A DNA stretch of 64,000 nt from Brevibacillus brevis NBRC 100599 (lineage in GTDB: Bacteria; Bacillota; Bacilli; Brevibacillales; Brevibacillaceae), in the NCBI RefSeq assembly GCF_000010165.1, contig NC_012491.1, positions 4,773,501 through 4,837,500 on the forward strand. Direction: 5' to 3'. The stretch's first letter is position 1. Each line of letters starts with the position of its first letter. A model generated the notes under the pieces. It worked only from the letters and a program-made list of their open reading frames with translations. It was not told where the DNA came from and did not search any database. Positions 35,398-43,497 of the stretch are shown here, piece after piece. A program made the translations under genes and the position numbers.

Positions 35398-36921
35398 TCA
35401 CATCTCATCTCGCTGCCGTCCTTTCGCCAGAAACTGCAAAGCTTCCACGTGGTCACCCGCAATCTGTTCGACGGCGGGGGGCATTCCGGAGCTGGCGAAG
35501 TGTTTTTCTGGCCGGAGTCGGTTGGAGGTGAAGCTGTTCACCTGATGAACCAATTCCATCTTTACACCTGCCTGGGCATATGCTGCTTGTGCTTTTGGCG
35601 GGCAAAGCAGTATGTGCCACCCGAGCGGAGCAACTGCTTCCCTGCGTAAGGCAAAGGGGACGGTCACCATAGACCCGATCCCCAAATCCTTACGATTCAA
35701 AGCCAAGTTGAGCGCTTGGCGACAAGCCACGAAGACATTGTCTGGGCAAGGTTGATTCAAAAATACAGAAACATCATTCAGGGCCACATCCACGCCGCAC
35801 TCACACGCGAGAACAAATGGGTACAGATCATGGACGGTCATAATCATATCCGCATCGACAAACAACAGGATGTCGCCTTTCGACAGACTTGCTCCGATTG
35901 CCCGTCCAGTATCGACGCCCAATGCAAATGGGAACTCTACGGTCGTCACGCCGCATTCACGGGCAAGCTGTGCGGTTTGATCAACGGAACCATTGACGAC
36001 CACGATGATCTCAGCAGGGTCCAGTCGAAGAACTTCACGGATCACTTGCTGGATCGTCGCTGCCTCGTTTCGGGCTGGAATGATCACGGATACCGTTTTC
36101 CCACCGTAAAGAGTTGTTCGTCGCAAAGGCCATTTCCCTACCTGTGTAACAGGCATACCACTGTTTTTACTACTCACATTCTCGGCTATATCTCTTCGCC
36201 TGCCTCCATCGGACAGTCCGCCGCGAAAAGGAAGACGCGAGACGAGATCAAGCTGTTCGGCAATCACCAGCTTTTCATACAAAGAGAGCTCTTTGAGCAA
36301 CGAACCGTGAAGCTGGGGCAAAAATATCCGTTCTTCCGTCCCCGTTCCAAAGGTTTGCGCGGTAATGGACAGCCCGCTCATAACCGCCCGCTTGTGCGCT
36401 TGGGCAGGCTGTGTCAACTGCTCCACTCCGATTTTGGAAAGTGCCTCTCTGGTCATCGCGTGAGGGGTGTCTAGTAAGGAAGCTTCTCGCAGATCAGTGC
36501 GGCCGAAGAGATTATTTAGCAGCAGGGAAAAACTGTGGATAGGCCTTGGTTTTGTCAGCCTCCTGTGTCGCATATCCTGCTGGGGCAAAACGACCTGTGC
36601 CTTTCCATATAAAATCGGGAACAAGAAGCGCTGCAATCCAGACAGTGAATCGATTTGTTCTTCACCGAGAAAGAGCAGGACACTCCCTCTTGCATGCTTG
36701 GCAGCCTCTCTCCGCCATGAGAATAGATTCTCAGCAGCCTCTGCAAGAACGACGCGGACACCTGAGTCAAGTTCCAGGGCCCTTGTCGATATCACGATGA
36801 TCTCCAGAGGTGCAAGCTGTTTGCATGCGGCAATCAGCTTTGGCAGATGAGCTGTCCCATGCATGGCAGAAATTAGAATGGATAGGGGCACTAGGCCCCT
36901 TATCCCTTGCCTCTCTTTCAT
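35398..36921 (-). CDS. Tandem GT2 protein, second domain active
   Basis: 507 residues. The C-terminal half (about 270-490) is an intact GT2 domain: TVSVIIPARNEAATIQQVIREVL, IIVVVNGSVDQT, and DILLFVDADM for the DxD metal site. The N-terminal half (about 10-210) looks like a second GT-A domain that has lost its DxD motif (VLLFLGEEQ in the equivalent place). It is coupled to the preceding small gene by a TAATG overlap with no ribosome-binding site of its own. Confidence 0.8.
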   Translation of the reverse strand: MKERQGIRGLVPLSILISAMHGTAHLPKLIAACKQLAPLEIIVISTRALELDSGVRVVLAEAAENLFSWRREAAKHARGSVLLFLGEEQIDSLSGLQRFLFPILYGKAQVVLPQQDMRHRRLTKPRPIHSFSLLLNNLFGRTDLREASLLDTPHAMTREALSKIGVEQLTQPAQAHKRAVMSGLSITAQTFGTGTEERIFLPQLHGSLLKELSLYEKLVIAEQLDLVSRLPFRGGLSDGGRRRDIAENVSSKNSGMPVTQVGKWPLRRTTLYGGKTVSVIIPARNEAATIQQVIREVLRLDPAEIIVVVNGSVDQTAQLARECGVTTVEFPFALGVDTGRAIGASLSKGDILLFVDADMIMTVHDLYPFVLACECGVDVALNDVSVFLNQPCPDNVFVACRQALNLALNRKDLGIGSMVTVPFALRREAVAPLGWHILLCPPKAQAAYAQAGVKMELVHQVNSFTSNRLRPEKHFASSGMPPAVEQIAGDHVEALQFLAKGRQRDEM

Positions 36922-37118
36922 TAGAGAACGCGCACGTACGTGATGCGATCGAGTTGAAATACTACTGTTTGGCCACCGCCATAGCCGGGATCACTTGCTG
37001 CAAGCACGGTTAATGTCGAATTGGTCACGCCAAGCAACTCACCGTTAATTACGTCTAATCCGATTACGACTTGTACACTATCGCCTATAAACGTTCTCAA
37101 TTTCTGTACATAGTTCAT
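36921..37118 (-). CDS. Small DUF2642-like, possibly spore-coat protein
   Basis: 65 residues: MNYVQKLRTFIGDSVQVVIGLDVINGELLGVTNSTLTV, ending in VFQLDRITYVRVL. It resembles DUF2642 proteins of spore formers, some of which are coat proteins. AAGGAGG precedes the ATG. Its C-terminal beta-strand pattern is repeated in the neighbour at 37133. Its product could be an acceptor or anchor for the glycan made by the next genes; that is inference. Confidence 0.65.
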   Translation of the reverse strand: MNYVQKLRTFIGDSVQVVIGLDVINGELLGVTNSTLTVLAASDPGYGGGQTVVFQLDRITYVRVL

Positions 37119-37132
37119 TTGTCTTCTCCTCC

Positions 37133-37510
37133 TTACACCTCATGAACATAATTAATTTGTGTGAAACGAATCAGCACACGTGAACCGCCTGACTCTATGA
37201 TTTCAGCATAGTCCCGACCAACCTCATTCAGGACCCCTGTGACACTTCCTGCATCTGTTCCCAGCTCAACGTTTTCATGCAAATAGCGCAGCAGCACTTT
37301 CCGAAAAGAATCTTGTCGCAGCAAAGTAATGTGGTTTTCTTGCAGAAACGCGGCGAATTCTTCTGCATACAGCTCTTTGCGAAGCGAACAGCGAATAGCT
37401 TCTTCCTTGTCATTTTCGACTTCTTCGTCTCTTCGGTCTTTTCCCCAAACGAGACGTCGCAGCCCTTGAAAATACTCTTTCAACTCTTTTTCATTCACAA
37501 TTAATTTCAT
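37133..37510 (-). CDS. Unknown 125-residue protein with DUF2642-like C-terminus
   Basis: A charged helical N-terminal part (about 1-85) is followed by a beta-rich tail (VTGVLNEVGRDYAEIIESGGSRVLIRFTQINYVHEV) that matches the layout of the 65-residue neighbour (INGELLGV...QTVVFQLDRITYVRVL). It is the first gene of the glycosyltransferase cluster. AAGGAG lies 14 bases before the ATG, an unusually long spacing, so the start is not certain. Function unknown. Confidence 0.6.
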   Translation of the reverse strand: MKLIVNEKELKEYFQGLRRLVWGKDRRDEEVENDKEEAIRCSLRKELYAEEFAAFLQENHITLLRQDSFRKVLLRYLHENVELGTDAGSVTGVLNEVGRDYAEIIESGGSRVLIRFTQINYVHEV

Positions 37511-37650
37511 CTGGTCACTCTCATCTCCTTGATCCTACTCTTTTGATTTATTTTCGCCGCTTGTACACGGTATACAAGTAAGTTCAAAAACGTACTAGGA
37601 CAACTGTGTAATTTTTTGGTTTTAATGAAAAGTTCACAGGGTTTTTACCG

Positions 37651-37683
37651 AAAAACAAAAAAGACTGCGAAAAGTATTCGCAG
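37651..37683 (-). terminator. Intrinsic terminator of the FUSC-like gene
   Basis: CTGCGAA and TTCGCAG pair around a five-base loop and the minus strand continues with a T-rich run. Confidence 0.8.
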
Positions 37684-37732
37684 CCCTTCCTTCGGTGTTC
37701 TACAACTCTTTCATTGTTACGTACTGTTTTGG

Positions 37733-38722
37733 CTAACTCTTTGCCACCTGTGCCTTTTCGTCCCTGTTCTTGCCTAGCTCATGCTTGATGAACAAATAGC
37801 TCTCAATTTCCCCCAGAAGGTAGAAAAGCGAGGCACGCGTCTCAAATTCCTCTCGCGTTCGCGGCAAATCTGCTGCCTTGATCTCCTCTTGCATCACACG
37901 TAGTTGGTCGATGAAGCGGTAGGCGGTATTGCCCGGATGTACCGAGGCACTGATTCGCTCAAGAAAATCTGCGATCCGATGGCTCTCTGCCACCTGATTG
38001 TCCAAGGAAGAGACGATTGGCATCATGCGTTCCAGTAACTCGAACTGCTTTTGCCGCATCACAAAATACTCGTAGTACGAATCATGACGACGTCCCAATC
38101 GATTGCCAACATCTCGTGAAGCCAAACGAATCGCCGTTTCCAATACACCAGTTGTTTCAATCAATTCTTTCCCGTCCCAATCGCTTTCCCCGTGACGCAA
38201 GTAGTAGCAGAACTCCCGCAAAATTTTGCTGAACAGCTTCTCCACCTTTACTTGCATCCCTTTCAGCTCTTTATCGAGACTCGGCATGTACAGATTGACC
38301 AGTAGGGCTACACCCACACCGATGACGAGCAAAGCTACCTCATTTAGCAATAGTATCCCATCGATTCTCTTTGAAGAATACAGATGCATAAGCACAACCA
38401 TGCTGTTGACGAAGCCTTCCTGAATGCCAAAACGCACGGCGAGCGGCAAGAAAAGTAAAATGAAAAGGAGAATGGCAATCGGCGTATAGCCCATAAGGGA
38501 AAACAGACAAACACCGATTCCCAGACCCAATAAACTGGCCAGAATCCGATTCCACGCTGTCTGAAACGATTGCTTGACTGTTACCTGAATACACAAGATC
38601 GTAATGATCCCCGCAGAAGAAGCAAACATCAAGCCTAGCTGCTGGGCGATTAGAATCGAGATAGCCGTTCCAATGGCTGTTTTTAACGTACGATAACCAA
38701 TTTTAAACTTGAGAAAGCCCAG
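37733..38722 (-). CDS. FUSC/aromatic acid exporter family membrane protein, CTG start
   Basis: About 329 residues. The N-terminal 130 residues hold four to five membrane helices (FASSAGIITILCIQ, LGLGIGVCLFSLMGYTPIAILLFILLFLPLAV), and the C-terminal 190 residues form a cytoplasmic helical domain, as in ArAE/FUSC proteins such as B. subtilis YqjA. The first ATG (38632) would cut off the first helix. In-frame sequence continues upstream and gives the family's typical start, GYRTLKTAIGTAISILIAQQLGL, from a CTG at 38722 that has GGAGGGG seven bases upstream. I take CTG as the start. Confidence 0.78.
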   Translation of the reverse strand: MGFLKFKIGYRTLKTAIGTAISILIAQQLGLMFASSAGIITILCIQVTVKQSFQTAWNRILASLLGLGIGVCLFSLMGYTPIAILLFILLFLPLAVRFGIQEGFVNSMVVLMHLYSSKRIDGILLLNEVALLVIGVGVALLVNLYMPSLDKELKGMQVKVEKLFSKILREFCYYLRHGESDWDGKELIETTGVLETAIRLASRDVGNRLGRRHDSYYEYFVMRQKQFELLERMMPIVSSLDNQVAESHRIADFLERISASVHPGNTAYRFIDQLRVMQEEIKAADLPRTREEFETRASLFYLLGEIESYLFIKHELGKNRDEKAQVAKS

Positions 38723-38863
38723 TCTTGTTCCCCTCCGCTGTCAAAAATGCTTTCCTGTTTACTTTAACAAAAAGTGTCCGGGAACCAAAGACAAGGTTTC
38801 ATAAATTTTTGCAGGAATGTCGGCAAGGGTATTCATGCGGTCTGGCTTGAGCCACCCACTCGG

Positions 38864-40522
38864 CTACTGCTTTCGTTCCTTGGTAAAGCTGTGCCACTTG
38901 CCATCTGCTATGACGAGCCCTTTTTCTCCCACATAACGATAGACGAGGAGTGGCTGTTCGAGCATTTTCATTAGTCCATTACTCCCCCTTACTTTTGGCT
39001 GAAAGTAAGTAAGCATGAGCTTCTTGTTCTCTTTCACGACTTTTTTCGCCGTATTCAGATCGATACCATCTTCATTTTTGGGAAGAGATGAATCACCCGA
39101 AGGTCCAAGGCTATAATGATGGTTATACAGATCCACTACTTCCCCTGACTCAGCGTCAACATTGACTTGAAAGATGGTATCAACTACCGGTATGCCGTTT
39201 ATCAGATAGCCAAATTCGATCTCATATGGTTCATCATTTTCCCAGATTTCTTTGATCCTTTCCTCACTTGGAGCGTAATCGACCGCATATATTATTCCTG
39301 ACTGATCGGAATAGAATGTTTGTACGAGCTTTCGCGCACTCTCTTGTGCTTGTTCCCAGGTAATACCCTTTTCTATTTTCTTGCTCTCTTCGTTGAACCT
39401 GGTTTTTTGATTCACGTTGTATTGGACGAAATAGCCACTGGCGTCAATCCCTATTTTCACAGTATCTGACTTTTTGCCCTCCCCTGGTTGGGAGGTAAAC
39501 TCGAAAAACCAGACCTTTCGATCAGATTCTGAGCCTGATTCAATAACCCTGCCATTCGAAAGATATGTACCAGGGAGCTTTTTGAGTTGTTGCTCTGCTA
39601 TTTTTTGCGCTTCGTCTTTCGTAATGAGCTTTCTTTCTGCGGTGGATGGAGGAACGGTTTTCCCTAACGGCTGTATCTTCCTTTCTTGGGCAACCTGTCC
39701 GTACGAATCGAGCATCTTTCCTGTGAGCGCATCGACATACTGCGGGTCAATTCTCTGGAATTCATACACGAGCTGGTATGGTTCAGATTCCTTACGAGAG
39801 ACGGACGCCATATCTTTGTACAAAAATGTTGGAAACGCCCCTTCATCCCATTTCTTCTCAGCTTCCGCTATCTTGATGACTTTCGAAGCATCTGGAAGTT
39901 TCCCCTCGGACCAGCGCCGCTCAAAATAGATCACTTCCCCATCATTGCCCACTATCAGTCGAAACCCATTCTCCAGAAAAGGAACCCCGTTTTCGATACG
40001 AGTAAAATTTACATCTATTCCCTGTTTATCACGCGTATAGAAAATGTCCGAATCAGGAAATTCATTCGGCTTGGATAAACGACTCCGTTCTTCTTCTGTC
40101 GCTACTTGCTTAAGAAATTGAGTCGCCACTTGAAACGCCTGATCTTCCGTTAGCTTCTTTTGATTTGCATCCAAGTCCTGTTCTTCCCCAAGATACTCAT
40201 ATTTCCATATTTTTCCTGATGTTGCATCCTGTTGCACACCTAAACTTCCACCATTTTCTTTATCCCACCTGGTATACCATATGGATTTTCCCCATAACAT
40301 TTCAATGCCGTCTACGAATTGGGCATCTCTTAACTTATACTTGCTCAGCATCGTCAACTGCTTCTGGGCAAGTGCGATTGCCTCTTTCTCCGAAAGTGTC
40401 TTCTCGGCAGCATGTACGACTGGCGTCAATATTCCTCCCCCTGCTGATGCAAATACAGTTGTCATCAAAAGGGTAGATGACACTCCTAGTGAAAGTCCAT
40501 ACGCTTTAGTACGTTTTAACAC
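38864..40522 (-). CDS. Exported YcdB/YcdC (PepSY-like) repeat protein
   Basis: 552 residues. The start is GTG with GAGGAG upstream. A Sec signal peptide ends near VVHAAEK (about residue 39). The mature protein has two to three YcdB/YcdC or PepSY-like modules, each starting with an ALAQKQL-type helix (SEKEAIALAQKQL, TKDEAQKIAEQQL, TWEQAQESARKLV) followed by beta strands. PepSY modules often inhibit proteases or bind the envelope; the role here is unknown. It is monocistronic. Confidence 0.78.
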   Translation of the reverse strand: MLKRTKAYGLSLGVSSTLLMTTVFASAGGGILTPVVHAAEKTLSEKEAIALAQKQLTMLSKYKLRDAQFVDGIEMLWGKSIWYTRWDKENGGSLGVQQDATSGKIWKYEYLGEEQDLDANQKKLTEDQAFQVATQFLKQVATEEERSRLSKPNEFPDSDIFYTRDKQGIDVNFTRIENGVPFLENGFRLIVGNDGEVIYFERRWSEGKLPDASKVIKIAEAEKKWDEGAFPTFLYKDMASVSRKESEPYQLVYEFQRIDPQYVDALTGKMLDSYGQVAQERKIQPLGKTVPPSTAERKLITKDEAQKIAEQQLKKLPGTYLSNGRVIESGSESDRKVWFFEFTSQPGEGKKSDTVKIGIDASGYFVQYNVNQKTRFNEESKKIEKGITWEQAQESARKLVQTFYSDQSGIIYAVDYAPSEERIKEIWENDEPYEIEFGYLINGIPVVDTIFQVNVDAESGEVVDLYNHHYSLGPSGDSSLPKNEDGIDLNTAKKVVKENKKLMLTYFQPKVRGSNGLMKMLEQPLLVYRYVGEKGLVIADGKWHSFTKERKQ

Positions 40523-40590
40523 AAATCAACCTCTCCTCTCCAACTACAAACAACCTTATTTTACCATTTATGAATAACAAAGGCTCAAAT

Positions 40591-40630
40591 AAAAAAATCC
40601 GCCAATGCGACGATCTCGCACAGCGGATTT
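40591..40630 (-). terminator. Intrinsic terminator of hemQ
   Basis: AAATCCGC and GCGGATTT pair, with an inner GCGA/TCGC helix, and a T run follows on the minus strand, starting about 14 bases after the stop codon. Confidence 0.78.
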
Positions 40631-40643
40631 TTGAACATGTTGA

Positions 40644-41396
40644 TTATACTTCCAGCTTTTTCACCAGTGTTTCTTCATTCAATATGTTTCCTACGAGGAA
40701 GTTGCCGAATTCACCGAAGCGCGCACTCACTTCGTCAAAGCGCATTTCGTAGACGATATGCTTGAATTCCAGCGGATCGTTGGCAAAGAGGGTAACGCCC
40801 CACTCCCAATCGTCGAAACCAACGGAGCCACCGATGATTTGCTTCACGCGGCCAGCGTAGGAGCGACCGATCAAGCCGTGGGAGCGCATCATTTCTTGGC
40901 GCTCCTGCATAGAGAGCATGTACCAGTTGTCTTGCAGATCGCGCTTTTTGTTCATTGGATAGAAGCAAATGTGCTCCCATTTTGGCAGGATTGGATAGAG
41001 GCGGTCGCGCACATGCGGATTCGCTTTTGGATCTTCACCTGGGCTATTTACATAATTGCTCAGCTCTACTACGGATACATACGAATAAGGAGCTTCTGTA
41101 TAAGCAGCAAAGCGAGTTTTATTGAACACTGTTTTGATCTCATCGAGTTCTTGCATAGTTGGACGCAGGAACATGAACACGAGGTCTGCTTTGTGTCCGA
41201 GGATGGAGTACACAGCCGTGCTTCCTTGGTTCTCTCCCTCATTCGCTTCCCATGTGCGAATCAAAGCATTCAGCTCGTCCAACGCTTCTTTACGTTCTGC
41301 TGCGGACGCTGCTTTCCACTTTTCCCAATTGATAGTGCGGAAATTATGATACGTATACCAACCTTCTAATGTAAGCAACGCTTCGTTTGCGCTCAT
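40644..41396 (-). CDS. hemQ: Coproheme decarboxylase (HemQ, chlorite dismutase fold)
   Basis: 250 residues. It converts coproheme to haem b in the coproporphyrin-dependent pathway of Bacillota. Recognisable parts are [18 protein letters not shown] at the start, the catalytic tyrosine region [16 protein letters not shown], the segment [56 protein letters not shown] with the proximal histidine, and [11 protein letters not shown] choose the ATG at 41396, nine bases after AAGGAG; the open frame extends further upstream without support. Confidence 0.93.
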   Translation of the reverse strand: MSANEALLTLEGWYTYHNFRTINWEKWKAASAAERKEALDELNALIRTWEANEGENQGSTAVYSILGHKADLVFMFLRPTMQELDEIKTVFNKTRFAAYTEAPYSYVSVVELSNYVNSPGEDPKANPHVRDRLYPILPKWEHICFYPMNKKRDLQDNWYMLSMQERQEMMRSHGLIGRSYAGRVKQIIGGSVGFDDWEWGVTLFANDPLEFKHIVYEMRFDEVSARFGEFGNFLVGNILNEETLVKKLEV

Positions 41397-41495
41397 TAAA
41401 ATCAGCTCCTTAGAAAAATCTGGTGACCTTCTTGCAACATTCCCAGTATAGCATAAGGAACAAGTGCGTATTCGGAACAGATTGGTGAACAAGCA

Positions 41496-41533
41496 AAAGA
41501 AAAACCAAGCGGTACATTAGCTGCCGCTTGGTT
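41496..41533 (-). terminator. Intrinsic terminator overlapping the nagB stop
   Basis: AACCAAGCGG and CCGCTTGGTT pair perfectly and the minus strand continues into TTTTTCTTTT. The upstream arm is inside the last codons of nagB. Confidence 0.85.
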
Positions 41534-42281
41534 TGGTTCCTGCAAGTATGGAGGTGGTCAGCTTGCTCGCTGCTTCCTGATCGACAATAACGGTTACGTC
41601 TCTATGCAATTGCAATAAGGAGGCTGGGACATCTGCCGTAGGCTCTTCCTCTAGCATCAATCGCACTGCTTCTGCTTTTGCCTCTCCACTTGCGAGAAGT
41701 ACAACTTTTTTAGCGCCAAGAATCGTCTTGATCCCCATGGAAACCGCCTGTGTCGGCACCTGTTCTACACTATCAAAATAGCGGGCATTTGCTTCAATCG
41801 TACTGTCAGTGAGCTGGACCACGCGCGTCAATGAGTCAGCAGGAGAGCCAGGCTCGTTGAAACCAATATGACCGTTATTGCCGATCCCCAGCACCTGGAT
41901 ATCAATCCCGCCCGCCAATCGGATCGCTTCCTCATAGCGTGCACACTCTGCCAAATGATCGGTCGTATTCCCAACTGGCACATGTGTTTTCTCCGCAGGA
42001 ATGTTGATGTGATTGAACAAGTTTTCTTCCATATACGAGCGATAGCTTTGCGGATGAGTCGAAGAAAGTCCGACGTATTCATCCAGATTAAAGCTGCTCG
42101 CTTGCGAATAATCGATGCTCTGTGCTTGCGACAGCTTGATCAGCTCACGGTACATCCCTACTGGCGTGCCTCCGGTTGCAAGGCCAAGGACGGTCTTCGG
42201 ATTTGCTTTTACTTCGCTTACGAGCATTTCAGCAGCTTTTCTGCTGAGCTCGGCGTAATCTTTCACGATGACGAGCTTCAT
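41517..42281 (-). CDS. nagB: Glucosamine-6-phosphate deaminase
   Basis: 254 residues, normal for NagB. Motifs are GLATGGTPVGMYREL, the catalytic-base region SFNLDEYVGL, GIGNNGHIGFNEPGS with the ring-opening histidine, and the lid-region segment VSMGIKTIL. It converts glucosamine 6-phosphate to fructose 6-phosphate and ammonia. The ATG at 42281 has AGGAG nine bases upstream; the TTG at 42287 is too close to it. No nagA is adjacent, but the amino-sugar operon at 2.9-16.8 kb would produce a suitable substrate. An RpiR-type regulator lies upstream beyond a repeat element. Confidence 0.93.
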   Translation of the reverse strand: MKLVIVKDYAELSRKAAEMLVSEVKANPKTVLGLATGGTPVGMYRELIKLSQAQSIDYSQASSFNLDEYVGLSSTHPQSYRSYMEENLFNHINIPAEKTHVPVGNTTDHLAECARYEEAIRLAGGIDIQVLGIGNNGHIGFNEPGSPADSLTRVVQLTDSTIEANARYFDSVEQVPTQAVSMGIKTILGAKKVVLLASGEAKAEAVRLMLEEEPTADVPASLLQLHRDVTVIVDQEAASKLTTSILAGTKPSGS

Positions 42282-42312
42282 TTCCAACCACTCCTATTTC
42301 ATATAAAAATAA

Positions 42313-42478
42313 GTTCAAAAAGTCGTCTTTTCAGCATCGAGAAAGTGGCGAGAACCTGAAGAAGGAGGAGCGGAGTGTAGGTAAACTACATGAGCACCGG
42401 ACTTCGAAGGTGAACGCCAATTTCGAAGTCGAATTCGCTCCCTGTACTACTCCATGATCAAAAGACGACTTTTTGAAC
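42313..42478. repeat. 166-bp MITE-like inverted-repeat element, copy 2
   Basis: Terminal inverted repeats GTTCAAAAAGTCGTCTTTT are perfect over 19 bases. The length is exactly that of the copy at 25326-25491 and the interior is clearly related. It lies between the RpiR-type regulator and nagB and so could affect their joint transcription. Confidence 0.82.
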
Positions 42479-42484
42479 TACCAC

Positions 42485-43378
42485 TTAGTATTTTCTCTCT
42501 AGGACAGCCTTCGCTGTTCTCTCTTTATATAAAAGGGCCTTTTCCTTGTTGCGCATCGTGATTGTCGTACTGATAACATCCAGTACATGCAGCTGTGCAA
42601 TTTTCGCTGCGAGAGAGCCCCCCTGCAACGGACCTTCTTGCGCTGCGGTTAAAAGCGTAATGTCCGCTACATTCGTAATCGGCGAGCGTCGATAGTGCGT
42701 CAGACAAATGCAAGCTGCGCCTGCCTGTTTGGCCACTTTCAACGAATCGATCGTGTCTTTCGTACTGCCTGATACAGACAAACCGATCGCGACATCCCCC
42801 GGTCCCAGAGTCGCTGCAGCCATCGCTTGCAGATGCGATTCATTAAAAGCGTCCACGCGAAGCCCAATCCGCAAGAACGTGTACTTGGCATCCTGGGCTG
42901 TTACCGCAGACGTGCCTACCCCGTAAAAATGGATCGTGTTTGCTTTTTGCAAAAGGTCTACACAGCGCTCCAGCTGTTCGAGCTGAAACAGCGCCGAGGT
43001 ATCCCCAATCGCCTGTTGATTGGTTGCGGTTACTTTGTGCGTGATGATGTCTAGCGAATCGTCTTCTCCTACTTCGCCATGCAAGTTTTTGACCGGATTG
43101 ACCAATTCCTGCGCCAATGCCAGCTTGAATTCCTGATAGCCATGGAAGCCTATTTTCCTACAAAATCGCAAAACAGTCGTCTCACCCACTCCGGCCTTTT
43201 CAGCAAGGTCAATCACCGATGAATAAATCACGCTGTCTGTCTGCTGTAAGACAATATGGGCAACCTTTTGCTCCGATTTCGTAAAGGAGGGAAGGAGACT
43301 CTGAATATGCAAAAGCGTATTTGTCTTCGTGATGGTAGCTGTCAATGGATGGGACAGCTCCTCCTGCTGTTTCATCAT
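42485..43378 (-). CDS. MurR/RpiR-family regulator
   Basis: 297 residues. The N-terminal helix-turn-helix (SVIDLAEKAGVGETTVLRFCRKIGFHGYQEFKLALAQEL) is followed by a SIS sugar-phosphate-binding domain (about 130-260: NTIHFYGVGTSAVTAQDAKYTFLRIG, AIGLSVSGSTKDTIDSLKVAKQAGA). GGGGGAG precedes the ATG. It is upstream of nagB on the same strand and probably senses an amino-sugar phosphate. Confidence 0.9.
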   Translation of the reverse strand: MMKQQEELSHPLTATITKTNTLLHIQSLLPSFTKSEQKVAHIVLQQTDSVIYSSVIDLAEKAGVGETTVLRFCRKIGFHGYQEFKLALAQELVNPVKNLHGEVGEDDSLDIITHKVTATNQQAIGDTSALFQLEQLERCVDLLQKANTIHFYGVGTSAVTAQDAKYTFLRIGLRVDAFNESHLQAMAAATLGPGDVAIGLSVSGSTKDTIDSLKVAKQAGAACICLTHYRRSPITNVADITLLTAAQEGPLQGGSLAAKIAQLHVLDVISTTITMRNKEKALLYKERTAKAVLERKY

Positions 43379-43404
43379 ATGGCCCGCTCCCCCTTGTTTT
43401 TACC

Positions 43405-43436
43405 CAAAACAAAATAGCCGTATTTCTACAGCTATT
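43405..43436 (-). terminator. Probable terminator of the giant repeat gene
   Basis: On the minus strand AATAGCTGTA-GAAA-TACGGCTATT forms a compact stem-loop followed by TTGTTTTGG. It lies 60 bases after the stop codon at 43498, just before the RpiR-type gene. Confidence 0.6.
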
Positions 43437-43497
43437 ATACCAAAAAAGGAGTTATCCGCCATATTTATATTTTTAAGTGGAGTAATTCTCCAAAACA

